Assembly (NCBI RefSeq): GCF_000686805.1
Contig: NZ_JMLP01000018.1
Span: 83,621-147,620 of the forward strand
Reading direction: 5' to 3'
DNA: 64,000 nt
Source: Bacillus sp. UNC41MFS5
GTDB taxonomy: Bacteria; Bacillota; Bacilli; Bacillales_B; DSM-18226
Of the stretch, positions 63,612-64,000 are shown in pieces. Position numbers and translations under genes: made by a program. Below the pieces are notes generated by a model that saw only the letters and a list, made by a program, of their open reading frames with translations, did no database searches and was not told the origin of the DNA. The number at the start of each line of letters is the position of its first letter. Positions within the stretch are counted from its first letter, which is position 1.

Positions 63612-63640
63612 TTGACATAATGATAGAGATTCGATATAAT
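63612..63640 (+). promoter_or_regulatory. rRNA operon promoter P2
   Basis: Consensus TTGACA (63612-63617), 17-base spacer and consensus TATAAT (63635-63640), about 140 bases before the 16S gene. Confidence 0.88.
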
Positions 63641-63668
63641 AACAAATGTCGCTTCTGGCAGACAAGAT

Positions 63669-63686
63669 TGTTCTTTGAAAACTAAA
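63669..63686 (+). promoter_or_regulatory. boxA-type antitermination leader sequence
   Basis: TGTTCTTTGAAAACTAA resembles the Bacillus rRNA leader boxA (TGCTCTTTGAAAACTA), placed between promoter P2 and 16S. Confidence 0.7.
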
Positions 63687-63779
63687 CAAACAAAATCGTG
63701 CAAACAAACAATATTAATCGTGTTTCTTCTATTAATATAGTAAGAACACGAGCCAACGTAACAAATGAGCTAATCAACT

Positions 63780-64000
63780 TTCTTGGAGAGTTTGATCCTG
63801 GCTCAGGACGAACGCTGGCGGCGTGCCTAATACATGCAAGTCGAGCGAGACTCTTCGGAGTCTAGCGGCGGACGGGTGAGTAACACGTGGGCAACCTGCC
63901 TGTAAGACTGGGATAACACCGGGAAACCGGTGCTAATACCGGATAATCCTTTTCCTCTCATGAGGAAAAGCTGAAAGACGGTTTCGGCTGTCACTTATAG
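63780..64000 (+). rRNA. 16S ribosomal RNA (5' part, cut by window edge)
   Basis: The universal 5' region is present: AGAGTTTGATCCTGGCTCAG from 63787, GACGAACGCTGGCGGCGTGC, and CTAATACATGCAAGTCGAGC. The V1 hairpin and GGACGGGTGAGTAACACGTG follow. Aligning AGAGTTTGATC to its usual place (about base 8) puts the mature 5' end near 63780. The first ~221 bases are visible, with a Bacillaceae-type V1-V2 region. The rest lies outside the window. Confidence 0.98.

Noticed and set aside
63780..64000. Species assignment from the partial 16S
   Set aside because: Only ~221 bases are visible; enough for Bacillaceae-like, not for genus or species without a database comparison.

Overview
The window looks like the chromosome of a low-GC, Gram-positive, spore-forming member of the Bacillaceae (Bacillus/Neobacillus-like). 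The evidence is AGGAGG ribosome binding sites with frequent GTG and TTG starts, Spo0E-type phosphatases, yoaS/yozG-like and lic-like operons, a BA3454-family peptide, cre-like boxes, a Rex operator before ldh, and a Bacillus-type rRNA leader running into a 16S gene that is cut by the right edge. The species cannot be fixed from what is visible. There are no transposase genes, CRISPR arrays or tRNAs. Dispersed intergenic repeats are common.

Layout. 1-969 is the 3' part of a carbamoylase-type M20 amidohydrolase. 1.7-16.6 kb is a hexonate/hexuronate island built as two parallel modules. Module 1 (1734-9698) has a transporter, a zinc dehydrogenase, uxuA, uxuB, kdgA, kdgK and a GntR regulator. Module 2 (9765-16645) has a paralogous transporter, a second zinc dehydrogenase, uxaA, an AraC regulator and uxaB. 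Both lead to 2-keto-3-deoxygluconate (KDG), which KdgK and KdgA take to pyruvate and glyceraldehyde-3-phosphate. No uronate isomerase (uxaC) is present, so entry through L-gulonate and L-galactonate by the two dehydrogenases is a good alternative to entry through glucuronate and galacturonate. 17-20.3 kb encodes two secreted proteins, one a nuclease with a lamin-tail domain. 21.1-23.0 kb is a three-gene redox cassette: a membrane-tethered protein ending in a flavinylation-like motif, ApbE, and a ferric-reductase-like heme membrane protein.

23-45 kb is mixed housekeeping and accessory content: DDAH-like hydrolase, YxjG-like methyltransferase, BASS-family transporter, Spo0E-like proteins, a DUF2089 operon, YetF-like protein, a VanRS-like two-component system next to a DrrAB-like exporter, VOC, DUF4256, DUF1835, CutC, a DUF2975/XRE operon and several small proteins. 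45.3-54.6 kb is a second catabolic island: IclR regulator with three matching palindromes, a second KDPG/KHG aldolase, two more ACS-family transporters, an RraA-like aldolase, an aminotransferase, a GntR regulator and a RocB-like M20 protein. An identical 17-base operator-like sequence precedes the RraA-like and RocB-like genes.

54.7-60.3 kb is a lic/cel-type PTS operon with a GH1 6-phospho-beta-glucosidase, divergent from a LicR-like PRD activator. 60.6-62.8 kb holds ldh with a Rex site and a downstream MFS gene. 63.5-64 kb is the tandem-promoter leader and start of an rRNA operon. Non-coding DNA carries three copies of a ~165-bp repeat, a family of GGGACGGTTCT hairpins, and one GC-rich element lodged inside the uxaA operon.
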